A stretch of 64,000 bases of DNA from Leptonema illini DSM 21528 (lineage in GTDB: Bacteria > Spirochaetota > Leptospiria > Leptospirales > Leptonemataceae). Below the pieces are notes generated by a model. The model had not been told where the DNA came from. It made no database searches and worked only from the letters and a program-made list of their open reading frames with translations. The position numbers were made by a program, and so were the translations under genes. Of this stretch, positions 1-7,168 are shown piece after piece. The stretch spans positions 3,404,156 through 3,468,155 of the forward strand of contig NZ_JH597773.1 of NCBI RefSeq assembly GCF_000243335.1, written 5' to 3'. Within the stretch, counting starts at the first letter, position 1, and every line of letters starts with the position of its first letter.

Positions 1-303
1 TGCACGGTGATGATCCATCCCGACGACGCTCAGGCGCTCGGCATTCACGAAGAAGACGCCGTTACCGTCGAGTCGGATGTAGCGACAATCACCCTGCCCG
101 CTGAAATCTCGGACGGCATCATGAAAGGCGTCGTGAGCATTCCTCACGGCTTCGGACATCATCGCCCCGGTACGGCGCTAAACGTCGCCACGAAATTTCC
201 GGGGGCGAGCATCAACGACCTCACAAGCGATCGTCAGCTCGACGAATTCTCGGGAAATGCCGCCTTCAGCGCTATCAAGGTGAGGCTTTCGAGAGGAGGT
301 TAG
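1..303 (+). CDS. Molybdopterin oxidoreductase, C-terminal fragment
   Basis: The reading frame is open from base 1, so only the last ~100 residues are present. They look like the molybdopterin-dinucleotide-binding domain that ends DMSO-reductase-family enzymes: an early 'HPDDAQALGI' segment, a beta-rich middle, 'VSIPHGFGHH', then 'GASINDLTS...FSGNAAF' near the end, the usual place where the cofactor dinucleotide is gripped. The family moves electrons to or from substrates such as formate, nitrate or S/N-oxides; this fragment does not say which. A strong stem-loop follows at 338-369. Family assignment is fairly safe, substrate unknown. Confidence 0.72.
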   Translation, partial: CTVMIHPDDAQALGIHEEDAVTVESDVATITLPAEISDGIMKGVVSIPHGFGHHRPGTALNVATKFPGASINDLTSDRQLDEFSGNAAFSAIKVRLSRGG

Positions 304-337
304 GCGGCCTTTTCTTGCCACGGAGAGGAAAGAGATC

Positions 338-369
338 GACCCAGAAAAAATACATCGTTTTTCTGGGTC
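338..369 (+). terminator. Stem-loop after the oxidoreductase gene
   Basis: GACCCAGAAAAA (338-349) and TTTTTCTGGGTC (358-369) are perfect 12-base inverted arms around an 8-base loop. It sits 35 bases past the stop of the preceding gene. The T run lies inside the stem rather than after it, so it may end transcription inefficiently or act from either side. Confidence 0.55.
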
Positions 370-498
370 AGAAGTCACGAAAAATGGAAGAAAACGCCTT
401 AAATAGATGCTTTTTCTTTATATCTGGCCATGGGAGGGGGTGGGCATTCTCATCAAAGGATTTGATGGGACGATGGTCACGTCAGCAGGCCGATACCG

Positions 499-1245
499 CT
501 ATACATCTATATCAATAATCAGCGGCATGTGATCACTCAAACTGATCCAATCATCTCTATCGCCAATCTGAAGACTCGTTCTCGGAATCAGATCTTCTGA
601 CACGAAAGCATAGTCGATATGATAACGTCTGATTGGATCCTTTCTGTGGTAGAGTGTAGGCATGGATTCTCGACCTGGCTTTTCATTCCTGCTAACATGA
701 TACAAGCTCTGAAAGCCGAGGCTTGCAAGCTCCCGCTCTACATCTGAATGATTCCACCATCGGTCAGGTCTATCCCAAATCGCATTGCTGTTAAAGTCGC
801 CCACGATAATGGTCCTTGATCGTGGCAAATCATTCTTATGTATTTGTAGAAACTTCCAGAATTGCCCGATATATCCGAAGGATGCAGAATTGGCTTCCTT
901 GGTCCAAACGGCAAGAACGGTGAGCTCGCTCTTGAATGTAAAAGGAATAAACTGATGAAGATCCTGCGTTGACCATGACAACGCAGGGCTACCGTTCGAA
1001 ATACCCTTCATTGCGAAAGTGCCGCTCCATTCAAGCCGCGTCAATACTCCAGGTCTGGGCGTGAAAATGCCAATTCCATCTTTTTTGTCGGATTTTTCCC
1101 ACAGGGAACAATAGCCCTGAAAAGCTGTTGGTTGCATTTCAGGATTTTCTGATTCTTGAACGATCAGTAGATCCGGCTCCAGCTCCCCTACCCTGCAAAG
1201 CTTCTTGCCTAAGGAACGATTGCAGTTCCACGAAACTATTCGCAT
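499..1245 (-). CDS. Endonuclease/exonuclease/phosphatase (EEP) family protein
   Basis: 248 residues covering a whole EEP fold. Visible motifs in order: WNCN (6-9), metal-binding Glu in VQESE (30-33), GDFNSN (149-154), HIDYAF (209-214) and the final SDHMPL (237-242), which supplies the catalytic Asp/His pair. The family cleaves phosphodiester or phosphomonoester bonds in nucleic acids, lipids or small molecules using Mg2+. No signal peptide is seen, so it is probably cytoplasmic. A GGAAGG ribosome site precedes the ATG. It lies 18 bases downstream of the reductase gene on the same strand, so the two may be co-transcribed. The exact substrate cannot be told from sequence. Confidence 0.85.
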   Translation of the reverse strand: MRIVSWNCNRSLGKKLCRVGELEPDLLIVQESENPEMQPTAFQGYCSLWEKSDKKDGIGIFTPRPGVLTRLEWSGTFAMKGISNGSPALSWSTQDLHQFIPFTFKSELTVLAVWTKEANSASFGYIGQFWKFLQIHKNDLPRSRTIIVGDFNSNAIWDRPDRWWNHSDVERELASLGFQSLYHVSRNEKPGRESMPTLYHRKDPIRRYHIDYAFVSEDLIPRTSLQIGDRDDWISLSDHMPLIIDIDV

Positions 1246-1263
1246 TTTTACCGGCCTTCCCCT

Positions 1264-1908
1264 CTAACCCTTTCTCAAAACGATATGCGCCGCCTTTTCA
1301 GATGCTACGGACTGCACGCATTCATAACCCAGCGCCCGCAGATCGATGCCTTCGAAGAGCGGCTCGCCTCGACCGAGCAGCACCGGTGAGATCGCTATAT
1401 GCAGCTCATCAATAAGCCTTTCGCGCAGATACTGTCGGATGGTGTTCGCCCCGCCTCCAATACGCACATCCTTGCCGGAAGCGGCGTTGCGCGCACGATC
1501 AAGCGCCTCGTGAATGCCCTCGGTTACGAAATGGAAGGTCGTGCCGCCCTGCATCTCAATCGGCGGACGGGCATGATGCGTCAGGACGAATACGGGAACA
1601 TGATAGGGAGGACTGTCGCCCCACCAACCCTTCCAGCTCATATCGCTCCAGGGGCCGCGCGTCGGCGCGAACATATTGCGCCCGAGAATCCACGCTCCGA
1701 CGTTCTGGAAGCCGCGGGCAGCGAAGTCGTCATCAACACCGGTCGTGCCGTCTTTATCAAAGAGAGCACGCTGCAAGGTGCGCGTAGGGAACAACCACTG
1801 ATGCAGATCCGGTCCGCCGATACCGAGCGGATTATCGAGGCTTTGATCGAGACCGGCTCCGAATCCGTCTAACGATATAGAGAAGCTTTCAACTCGAACT
1901 CGTGTCAT
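1264..1908 (-). CDS. Dihydrofolate reductase family protein (RibD C-terminal type)
   Basis: 214 residues. The N-terminus 'VRVESFSISLDGFGAG' is the first strand typical of the RibD_C/DHFR-like fold; 'GAWILGRNMF' resembles the usual 'G+.T' segment, and 'DVRIGGGANTIRQYLRERLIDELHIAISPVLLGRGEPLF' matches the NADPH-binding GGG turn and the conserved C-terminal helix-strand. Members reduce pterin- or pyrimidine-like substrates with NADPH, but most free-standing copies have no defined substrate. AGGA stands six bases before the ATG. It leads a probable two-gene unit with the EEP gene. It is not the main folA or the ribD of riboflavin synthesis, since no deaminase domain is present. Confidence 0.85.
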   Translation of the reverse strand: MTRVRVESFSISLDGFGAGLDQSLDNPLGIGGPDLHQWLFPTRTLQRALFDKDGTTGVDDDFAARGFQNVGAWILGRNMFAPTRGPWSDMSWKGWWGDSPPYHVPVFVLTHHARPPIEMQGGTTFHFVTEGIHEALDRARNAASGKDVRIGGGANTIRQYLRERLIDELHIAISPVLLGRGEPLFEGIDLRALGYECVQSVASEKAAHIVLRKG

Positions 1909-2049
1909 ATTTTTTCCTGTGGGTGGGCTCGTCTGCTTTCTCTCGCAAGTACGTTATCGCTTGTTCAGTCAGACAGGTCCACGACAAAAAAGGTTCCCTT
2001 CGACCGTACTGTCGACGATCACCAGCTTGCGTTCAATGTCCGACATTAT

Positions 2050-2677
2050 TTACGTATCGGCTGGCATATTATCCCAGTCTTCGGACACGCCAATCACCCA
2101 GTCAAGAGCGCGTCTTCGCTCCCATACTATACCTTCGCCGACAAGACCATCGAGCCCTTCAAGACGTCGCTGTCGTTCATGCCAGTGCAAACAATAGTGC
2201 AAATCCGCCTGCTGTAGTATTTCGGTCATCGGCCTCAAGCACCTATTCTTCACAAACTCGGCCGGTTTATTACCTGGAACAGTAAGGCTGGCAAAATTAT
2301 CAGGACAGGAGCATGTTGGATTCAATTCCACGATATCAAGACACCATGCAAAGGCACAAACGCATTCAGCTAACCACTGAAAATCAATGCGGTCTTGATC
2401 TGAGACCAGGGAAGAATTCTTAAGTCGTTCAGCCTCTCGGGGACTTACATAGGGCCAGAGATCGGCGCTTTCTATACCATCAATAAGAACCGCATGATCG
2501 GCGCCGTACCCCATGCCAATCACCATTCCAAGTGCGGCTATTTTTTCGTGCTACATCGTCACCATTTTTTGGAGACAGCTCACTATCAGCTTCCAACAGA
2601 GGCAGATGAGCAGGGATTTCTACTCCTGAACTCTTCAATTGCACGATTGTTTGCTCTCGGATTTCTCTTCTGTTCAT
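2050..2677 (-). pseudogene. DUF4272 protein, disrupted by a +1 frameshift
   Basis: Two overlapping frames make one protein. The N-terminal part starts at 2677 (MNRREIREQTIVQLK) and runs in frame until an A6 run (T6 at 2541-2546 on the plus strand); dropping one A moves translation into the second frame and gives 'VARKIAALGMVIGMGYGADH', continuing to the stop at 2050. The restored product is about 208 residues. Its C-terminal half carries the DUF4272 hallmarks: an Ala/Trp-rich helix (WLAECVCAFAWCLDIVEL), 'ADLHYCLHWHERQRRL' and the closing 'ERRRALDWVIG..EDWDNMPADT'. Function of the family is not known. Either a genuine break, slippage-dependent expression or a base-call error in the homopolymer. 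Confidence 0.8.
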
Positions 2678-2715
2678 CAGGCCCTCAGCTCTGGATGCAC
2701 CTTCAAATACACAGT

Positions 2716-3291
2716 TTATCGGGTGTCCAAAATATCCGTCTCATCCCTCGGCATTTGCCTCGACGATAGCCATACAAGGATGGGCTGGGCCAGATAAAAG
2801 TAGAACAATAGCACTGCCTGAGCAGCGCTGATTTCAAGCTTGTACTCTATCAACTCGGGGTAGATTACATAAATAAAGCCGGAGGCAACGGTTAGCAGAA
2901 TATTGATCAAGACTGCAATCCGACTGGTCCATAGTGTTGTGGATTCTATCTCAGTCAAAGGTCCTGGCCAGTGACTGTGAATCATGGCAGGCGCCGTAAA
3001 AATGTTTACGATAGGGATATACGAAGTCAGGAGCATCTGAGCTCTCGATATCTCCTGATTGCGACAGAGTCGTCGGATCCATATATAAAACATGGAAGAT
3101 GTTCCAAAGAAATAAAAAAGCATAATGCCCACCCCAAAAACATCGATACCTTTCGATTTCAGAGCAAAGAATTCGATGACCCATACATAGCCATATGTAG
3201 GGAGAAACGGTGGTCCTACGTTAAGCATAGCGTTGAAGACGAATAGGGTAACCGAAAGAATAAAAGCCGCCCTCAATCCTTTATCCTTCAT
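2716..3291 (-). CDS. Multi-pass membrane protein, paralogue of the gene at 5313-5870
   Basis: 191 residues with about five hydrophobic segments. ATG at 3291 is preceded by AAGGA and is preferred over a GTG at 3339. It aligns through its length with the product of 5313-5870: shared blocks are SxMFYxWI, the 'NxxTAPAMIHSHWP' segment, the 'LWxSR' segment and the ending 'AQPxLVWLSSxQxPxxE'. No known family was recognised. His and Pro in the central AMIHSHWP motif lie between membrane segments and could be a functional site; this is inference. The two copies bracket the NERD gene and two repeat copies, suggesting a local duplication. Confidence 0.7.
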   Translation of the reverse strand: MKDKGLRAAFILSVTLFVFNAMLNVGPPFLPTYGYVWVIEFFALKSKGIDVFGVGIMLFYFFGTSSMFYIWIRRLCRNQEISRAQMLLTSYIPIVNIFTAPAMIHSHWPGPLTEIESTTLWTSRIAVLINILLTVASGFIYVIYPELIEYKLEISAAQAVLLFYFYLAQPILVWLSSRQMPRDETDILDTR

Positions 3292-3362
3292 CGTTCCTTC
3301 AACCACGTTGTATCTTCCTGTGTCAAACTCCAGCGGCACCCGGCGGCAATGCTACAGTCGCG

Positions 3363-3884
3363 TTAGCCATCTACAGATTCCAGAATCGCCTCTCCCTCGC
3401 GAATCTCGATGGAAAAGTAATGCCCTGCCGGTTTACAAAAATACGTAACACCCCACGGATTCAAAAAATCACCTTCTGCGGGCACCGAGATTCCATCAAG
3501 CGACAGAACATCTCTCCAGTCGGTGGGCATCTCGCTGTTCACCCAATCTTTCCATGCCTCTTCAATCGCCGGCTTCGTTAGCATAAACAGGTCATCAAGT
3601 CTCGACATCCAATCCTTGCAGAAAGCGGTCTCTTTTTCCGTTGGCCCTTCAGCTTCGTCAGCTTCCTGGCGGACCTCGGAGTGGAAGCCTACCTTTCCAT
3701 CGATACCAGCGATGCTATTGTCGAGTTCGGCTTCCCAGCGCGCATACGATCCTGGAGGCAAGATCCATAACCGATCGAAATATTCATGCTCTATCTGCTG
3801 AACAGGGGAACGCCTCGCCCGTACCGTGACAATGATAACGCCGACGACGAGCAGGCCGAAAATTACGACAATGACCGGGGGCAA
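3363..3884 (-). CDS. Membrane-anchored hypothetical protein
   Basis: 173 residues. The only initiation codon that keeps the N-terminal hydrophobic anchor is TTG at 3884, supported by AGGAG eight bases upstream. Residues 2-22 form one membrane segment followed by the positively charged 'RARRSP', so the soluble remainder probably stays in the cytoplasm. The C-terminal part ('KPAIEEAWKDWVNSEMP...NPWGVTYFCKPAGHYFSIEIREGEAILESVDG') faintly recalls immunity-type domains such as DUF6985, but I cannot confirm this. It lies 71 bases upstream of the paralogous membrane protein gene on the same strand, so the two may be co-expressed. Confidence 0.6.
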   Translation of the reverse strand: MPPVIVVIFGLLVVGVIIVTVRARRSPVQQIEHEYFDRLWILPPGSYARWEAELDNSIAGIDGKVGFHSEVRQEADEAEGPTEKETAFCKDWMSRLDDLFMLTKPAIEEAWKDWVNSEMPTDWRDVLSLDGISVPAEGDFLNPWGVTYFCKPAGHYFSIEIREGEAILESVDG

Positions 3885-4307
3885 TAACGTTCTCCTACAG
3901 TGGCTCTGGCCTATTCATTCGCGACAGACCACAATAAACGGCGTCCTTCATCATAGACGCTGCGCCCCCTCCGTCAAGGAAAAATCTGGCCGCCCCCTGT
4001 TCGCATCCCCGCCGCACCGTCACAAGCGCGCTCGCCTCTCCGCCACACCGTCACAAGCACGTTCGCCTCTCCGCCGTCGAGCGCCTTCGCTCAGCCTCCC
4101 CGCCGCACCGTCACCACACGTCCGCCCATCCGCCGTCAAGCCGCTGCGACTAACGTCCCGGCTTGCCTTCTCCAACACACTGGCTTCTCCACGATCGGGC
4201 CGACCTGGCCCTCCCCTCCTTCCCGGACTTAACCATCCCTCGGTTTTTGCAGATTGCAGGCTGAACCTTCAATTTGCATGATGCAAGAACGGTCGACTGT
4301 CGTGACC
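3885..4307. other. Gene-free stretch with C-rich repeat block
   Basis: 423 bases without a credible gene; long plus-strand frames here are low-complexity shadows. It contains the first copy of a dispersed repeat and a degenerate ~30-base tandem array (3971-4160), then a pyrimidine-rich run to about 4230. The last 75 bases follow the stop of the minus-strand NERD gene. Confidence 0.6.
3971..4160. repeat. Dispersed repeat copy 1 with degenerate tandem units
   Basis: Starts with a block (about 3973-4038) nearly identical to 5186-5255: 'GTCAAGGAAAA', 'TCTGGCCGCCCCCTGTTCGC', 'CCGCCGCACC'. After it come about five degenerate units of 29-31 bases beginning at 4009, 4040, 4071, 4100 and 4130, each opening with CCGCC and several containing CACCGTCACAAG. 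No open reading frame fits it well. Confidence 0.75.
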
Positions 4308-5060
4308 TCAGCCGATGGGGCTCGTATACTTGCACCCTGGATATGCAGAACAACCCAGAAAACTACTGCCGGCGGACGGGCCTTTGCGAGCGGTCCGCTG
4401 GACCAACCTTCCACCGCATCGAGGACAGATGCCCATAGCCGTTGCGACGTCGCTTCGCCTCAGGCTATCCACGTGCCTTCTTTCAGTAGAAGTTGTCGGC
4501 AAAAAGCGCCCGGCTTGCAAACGCTCCACCATCGAATCACACTCGGCCGCCGTGAAAACAGGACGATCGAAGGAGCGTACATAACCTATGAGCCCGTTGA
4601 TATGAGTGACGTTCTGCGGCATCTGAGTTCGCAACTCTGCACCGCCCGCAAACACGACGACAGAATGAATGCAAGCCTTCGGTACTCTCAAAGCCGACTG
4701 CACAGCCTTTACATGCAGGTAGTTCTGCCGCAAAGGGTTCTGGAATTTGAACTTCTTTTTATAGAGAACCTGAGTCCAATGACGCTGATTCGCTGCGCCA
4801 AATATCCATCCTTCCATGTTTTTCGTCTCTATTACAAAGACTCCATAAATGGAAACGAGCACATGATCGATTTGCGTTGTTCTGCTGCCGATCGGCAAGG
4901 TTACATTGTCCAGCCGGCGATAGTCGCTGTTATTAAGGAATAGGTCGGCGGCGAGTTTTACCTTCGCCTCGCCATAAGCGCCCTTCAGGGCTGGCGAGCG
5001 ACGAATCCAATACAGGATGATAGCAAATAGTAGCGCCAGTAAAACGAGGACAGCTTCCAT
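4308..5060 (-). CDS. NERD nuclease-like protein with topoisomerase-type zinc finger
   Basis: 250 residues. An N-terminal membrane anchor (2-19) is followed by a nuclease-related (NERD) domain: GAYGE (27-31), QIDH (63-66), IETKN (77-81) with the Glu-x-Lys pair, and FQNPLRQN (96-103). The C-terminus has a four-cysteine finger (Cys212, 215, 237, 243) of the kind found at the end of bacterial topoisomerase I. The NERD fold is related to restriction-like PD-(D/E)xK nucleases, so DNA binding and possibly cleavage is expected, near the membrane. It sits between the two copies of the dispersed repeat. Function within the cell is unproven for most members. Confidence 0.85.
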   Translation of the reverse strand: MEAVLVLLALLFAIILYWIRRSPALKGAYGEAKVKLAADLFLNNSDYRRLDNVTLPIGSRTTQIDHVLVSIYGVFVIETKNMEGWIFGAANQRHWTQVLYKKKFKFQNPLRQNYLHVKAVQSALRVPKACIHSVVVFAGGAELRTQMPQNVTHINGLIGYVRSFDRPVFTAAECDSMVERLQAGRFLPTTSTERRHVDSLRRSDVATAMGICPRCGGRLVQRTARKGPSAGSSFLGCSAYPGCKYTSPIG

Positions 5061-5183
5061 ACAGATATCCGCCTTGAGGTTTGCGTTTTCAATGTACGGT
5101 CATTAAAATGACTCTTGCAAATCGTGATGCTGCGATTCTTTGAATACTGCGCACCGCCCTTCATCCTTTCCTGTGTAACAGCT

Positions 5184-5283
5184 CAGTCAAGGAAAATTCT
5201 GGCCGCCCCCTGTTCGCCTTCCCGCCGCACCATCGCAAGCACGCTCGTCTCTCTGCCTTCGAGCGCCCTCGACTAACCTTCCC
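5184..5283. repeat. Dispersed repeat copy 2
   Basis: About 100 bases closely matching the first part of copy 1 at 3971: shared blocks GTCAAGGAAAA, TCTGGCCGCCCCCTGTTCGC, CCCGCCGCACC, CGCAAGCACGCTCG and the ending GCGACTAAC / TCGACTAAC. It has one to two tandem units where copy 1 has about five. Lies between the NERD gene start and the second paralogous membrane protein gene. Confidence 0.75.
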
Positions 5284-5312
5284 TTCACCGAGACACATCC
5301 CCGGTTCTGGAT

Positions 5313-5870
5313 TTAATCCACCTCCTCTTTCGGCGTCTGCTTCGATGATAACCATACAAGAACCGGCTGAGCGAAAAAGAAAAGGATTACCAATAGACTT
5401 AAAATGCTACTAACCGCGTGTCCTGCGCTCCCTAACGGATAAAAATAACCTTCGATTGTATTTGCTATAATCGAGCCCCAGTAGCCTACCATCGCAGATA
5501 GTCTTGAGCTCCAGAGCAGTATGTTCAACGCCCGACCTGGATCAGTCGGCCAGTGGCTGTGAATCATTGCCGGTGCCGTGTATGTATTTATAACTGGCAA
5601 GAAGCACATCATGAAAATCTGAATTCTCGATATATTCGAATCCTGGCATAGTATATCAATCCATGCGTAGAACATGATTGATGTCGAGAAAAAGAGCGCA
5701 AACAGAGAACCTACCAGAATCAACGCTCTCTCGAAAGGGTGGATACCCAGCTCTATCAGCATTCTCTCTGCCAGAGGACCGCCCGAGATCGGACTGGGAA
5801 CGAACAGCAACAGGCTCAACAAAGCACCAAGAACTGCAAGAGCAAAAATCACGGCGAAATACTTTCTCAT
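5313..5870 (-). CDS. Multi-pass membrane protein, paralogue of the gene at 2716-3291
   Basis: 185 residues from ATG 5870, which has the purine-rich GGGGGAGGAG just before it; an in-frame ATG at 5921 would only add a Lys/Glu-rich low-complexity tail translated from the pyrimidine-rich leader. About five membrane segments. The central 'NTYTAPAMIHSHWP', 'LLWSSRLSAM' and C-terminal 'FFFAQPVLVWLSSKQTPKEE' repeat what is seen in the paralogue. No family with known function recognised. Membrane location is clear; role is not. Confidence 0.7.
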   Translation of the reverse strand: MRKYFAVIFALAVLGALLSLLLFVPSPISGGPLAERMLIELGIHPFERALILVGSLFALFFSTSIMFYAWIDILCQDSNISRIQIFMMCFLPVINTYTAPAMIHSHWPTDPGRALNILLWSSRLSAMVGYWGSIIANTIEGYFYPLGSAGHAVSSILSLLVILFFFAQPVLVWLSSKQTPKEEVD

Positions 5871-6019
5871 CTCCTCCCCCTTTCTCCGCACCTTCCCTAC
5901 TTTCCCTTCTTTCTCCCCCATCTCCCCCGTGCCTCCGTGGTTAACCTCCGGATTCTCCTCTCTTCTCCGCGTCCCCTGCGCCCTCCGCGGTTAACCTGCC
6001 TTCCTTTTTCCCTCCCCTA
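5871..6019. repeat. Pyrimidine-rich tract with doubled CCTCCG-GGTTAACCT motif
   Basis: About 150 bases almost free of purines on the plus strand. Two related blocks are visible: GCCTCCGTGGTTAACCT (about 5932-5948) and CCCTCCGCGGTTAACCT (about 5981-5998), joined by TCTCC-type repeats. It lies between the RlmK-like gene and the membrane protein gene, both on the minus strand. Confidence 0.6.
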
Positions 6020-7090
6020 TCACTTCTTCACAATCCTATAGCACGCATGCGGACGCTGCATCCGAAAATCCGGCGGTACGGTCTGCGCGGTGATGTCTTT
6101 GATCTCAGCGCCGCGGATCTGATCCGCCTGTATCTTGAACTTCTTCAAGTTCGAAGAGAAGTAAAGCACGCCACCGGGCACAAGCAAGCGAAGCGTGCGT
6201 TCAATCATCTCAGGATGGTCGCGCGCCACGTCGAAATCACGCACCATGCGTCGGGATTTCGAGAAGGTCGGCGGATCAAGCACGGCGAGATCGAAGCTTC
6301 TCGGCTCGAAGTCGTCGAGGCCTCTTAAAAGGTCGGTTTCGACAAAGCGATGCTCCCGGCCCGTGAAGCCGTTCAATCTCATGTTACGCTCCGCCCATTC
6401 AAGATTCACGGGCGAGAGATCGGCCGTCGTTGTGGTTAACGCTCCTCCGGCGGCGGCATAGACCGAGAACGATCCGGTGTAGGCGAAAAGGTTGAGGAAG
6501 CGTTTGCCCGCCGCCTCGGCTCTTACAAGAGAACGCGTGATGCGATGATCGAGAAAGAGGCCCGTATCGAGATGGCCCGACAGATGAATCTCAAAGCGCA
6601 GTCCGGCTTCGACGACCTCCGACTTTTTGATGGCGCCGGTCGCGCTCTGACCTGCGCCCTGCGTCCCACCTTCAACACGCTGACGGATTCTTACAAATAT
6701 ACGGGAGCGATCGATCTCAAAGACGTTCGCTATGATTTCAAGAGAGCGGGTCTGCCAGTCTTCTTTCGCGTGCAGTGCGTCGGTCTTTTCGAGAATAGAG
6801 ACGACAAGATCGTCTCTGTAACGATCGATGATGATCGGAAACTGCGGCACATCCCTATCATAGACGCGAAAGGCCTCGATACTCTGTCTGCGCGCCCAGC
6901 GTCCGTTATGACGCAACATCTTGCGCAGTCGGTTCTCGAACATCTCGTATGGCAGAGTGCCCAACGGAATACTACTCGATGATATCTTGCCGGGTGACGT
7001 ATGATCCAATGACGATTCATCCGATGAAAGATTCGCTGCGGACGGATTCGAGGCAGTGTCTGCCGATCCCTCTTTTTTCTTTTGCGCCAT
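6020..7090 (-). CDS. Class I SAM-dependent methyltransferase, RlmK/RlmI-like
   Basis: 356 residues from ATG 7090. The C-terminal two thirds match the RlmK half of RlmL, which makes m7G2069 in 23S rRNA: 'HLDTGLFLDHRITR', SAM-binding 'NLFAYTGSFSVYAAAGGA' (about 200-217), 'NLEWAERNMRLNGF', and the catalytic-loop 'DPPTFSKS' (from 262), followed by 'FDVARDH'. The N-terminal THUMP/RlmL half is absent, so this is a free-standing RlmK-type enzyme with a ~40-residue Ser/Lys-rich leader. Probable rRNA or tRNA base methyltransferase in the cytoplasm. It is divergent from the beta-glucosidase gene. The exact target base is not certain. Confidence 0.85.
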   Translation of the reverse strand: MAQKKKEGSADTASNPSAANLSSDESSLDHTSPGKISSSSIPLGTLPYEMFENRLRKMLRHNGRWARRQSIEAFRVYDRDVPQFPIIIDRYRDDLVVSILEKTDALHAKEDWQTRSLEIIANVFEIDRSRIFVRIRQRVEGGTQGAGQSATGAIKKSEVVEAGLRFEIHLSGHLDTGLFLDHRITRSLVRAEAAGKRFLNLFAYTGSFSVYAAAGGALTTTTADLSPVNLEWAERNMRLNGFTGREHRFVETDLLRGLDDFEPRSFDLAVLDPPTFSKSRRMVRDFDVARDHPEMIERTLRLLVPGGVLYFSSNLKKFKIQADQIRGAEIKDITAQTVPPDFRMQRPHACYRIVKK

Positions 7091-7129
7091 AAGCCGGAAT
7101 CGCCCGGTTCGCATGGCTGGCAAGAAGGG

Positions 7130-7156
7130 TTGACGGCGGCGCTCCGTTTCTATAAT
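7130..7156 (+). promoter_or_regulatory. Sigma70-like promoter for the GH1 gene
   Basis: TTGACG (7130-7135), a short 15-base spacer, and a perfect TATAAT (7151-7156). A start point 6-7 bases past the -10 would be at about 7163, only about six bases before the ATG at 7169. Confidence 0.5.
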
Positions 7157-7168
7157 CTTCGTTCAATT

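Noticed and set aside
4009-4160. CRISPR-like array of ~30-base repeats
   Set aside because: Units are directly adjacent, degenerate and without unique spacers; no cas genes.
4254-4943. 229-residue plus-strand frame opposite the NERD gene
   Set aside because: The minus-strand product has clear NERD and zinc-finger motifs; this frame has none.
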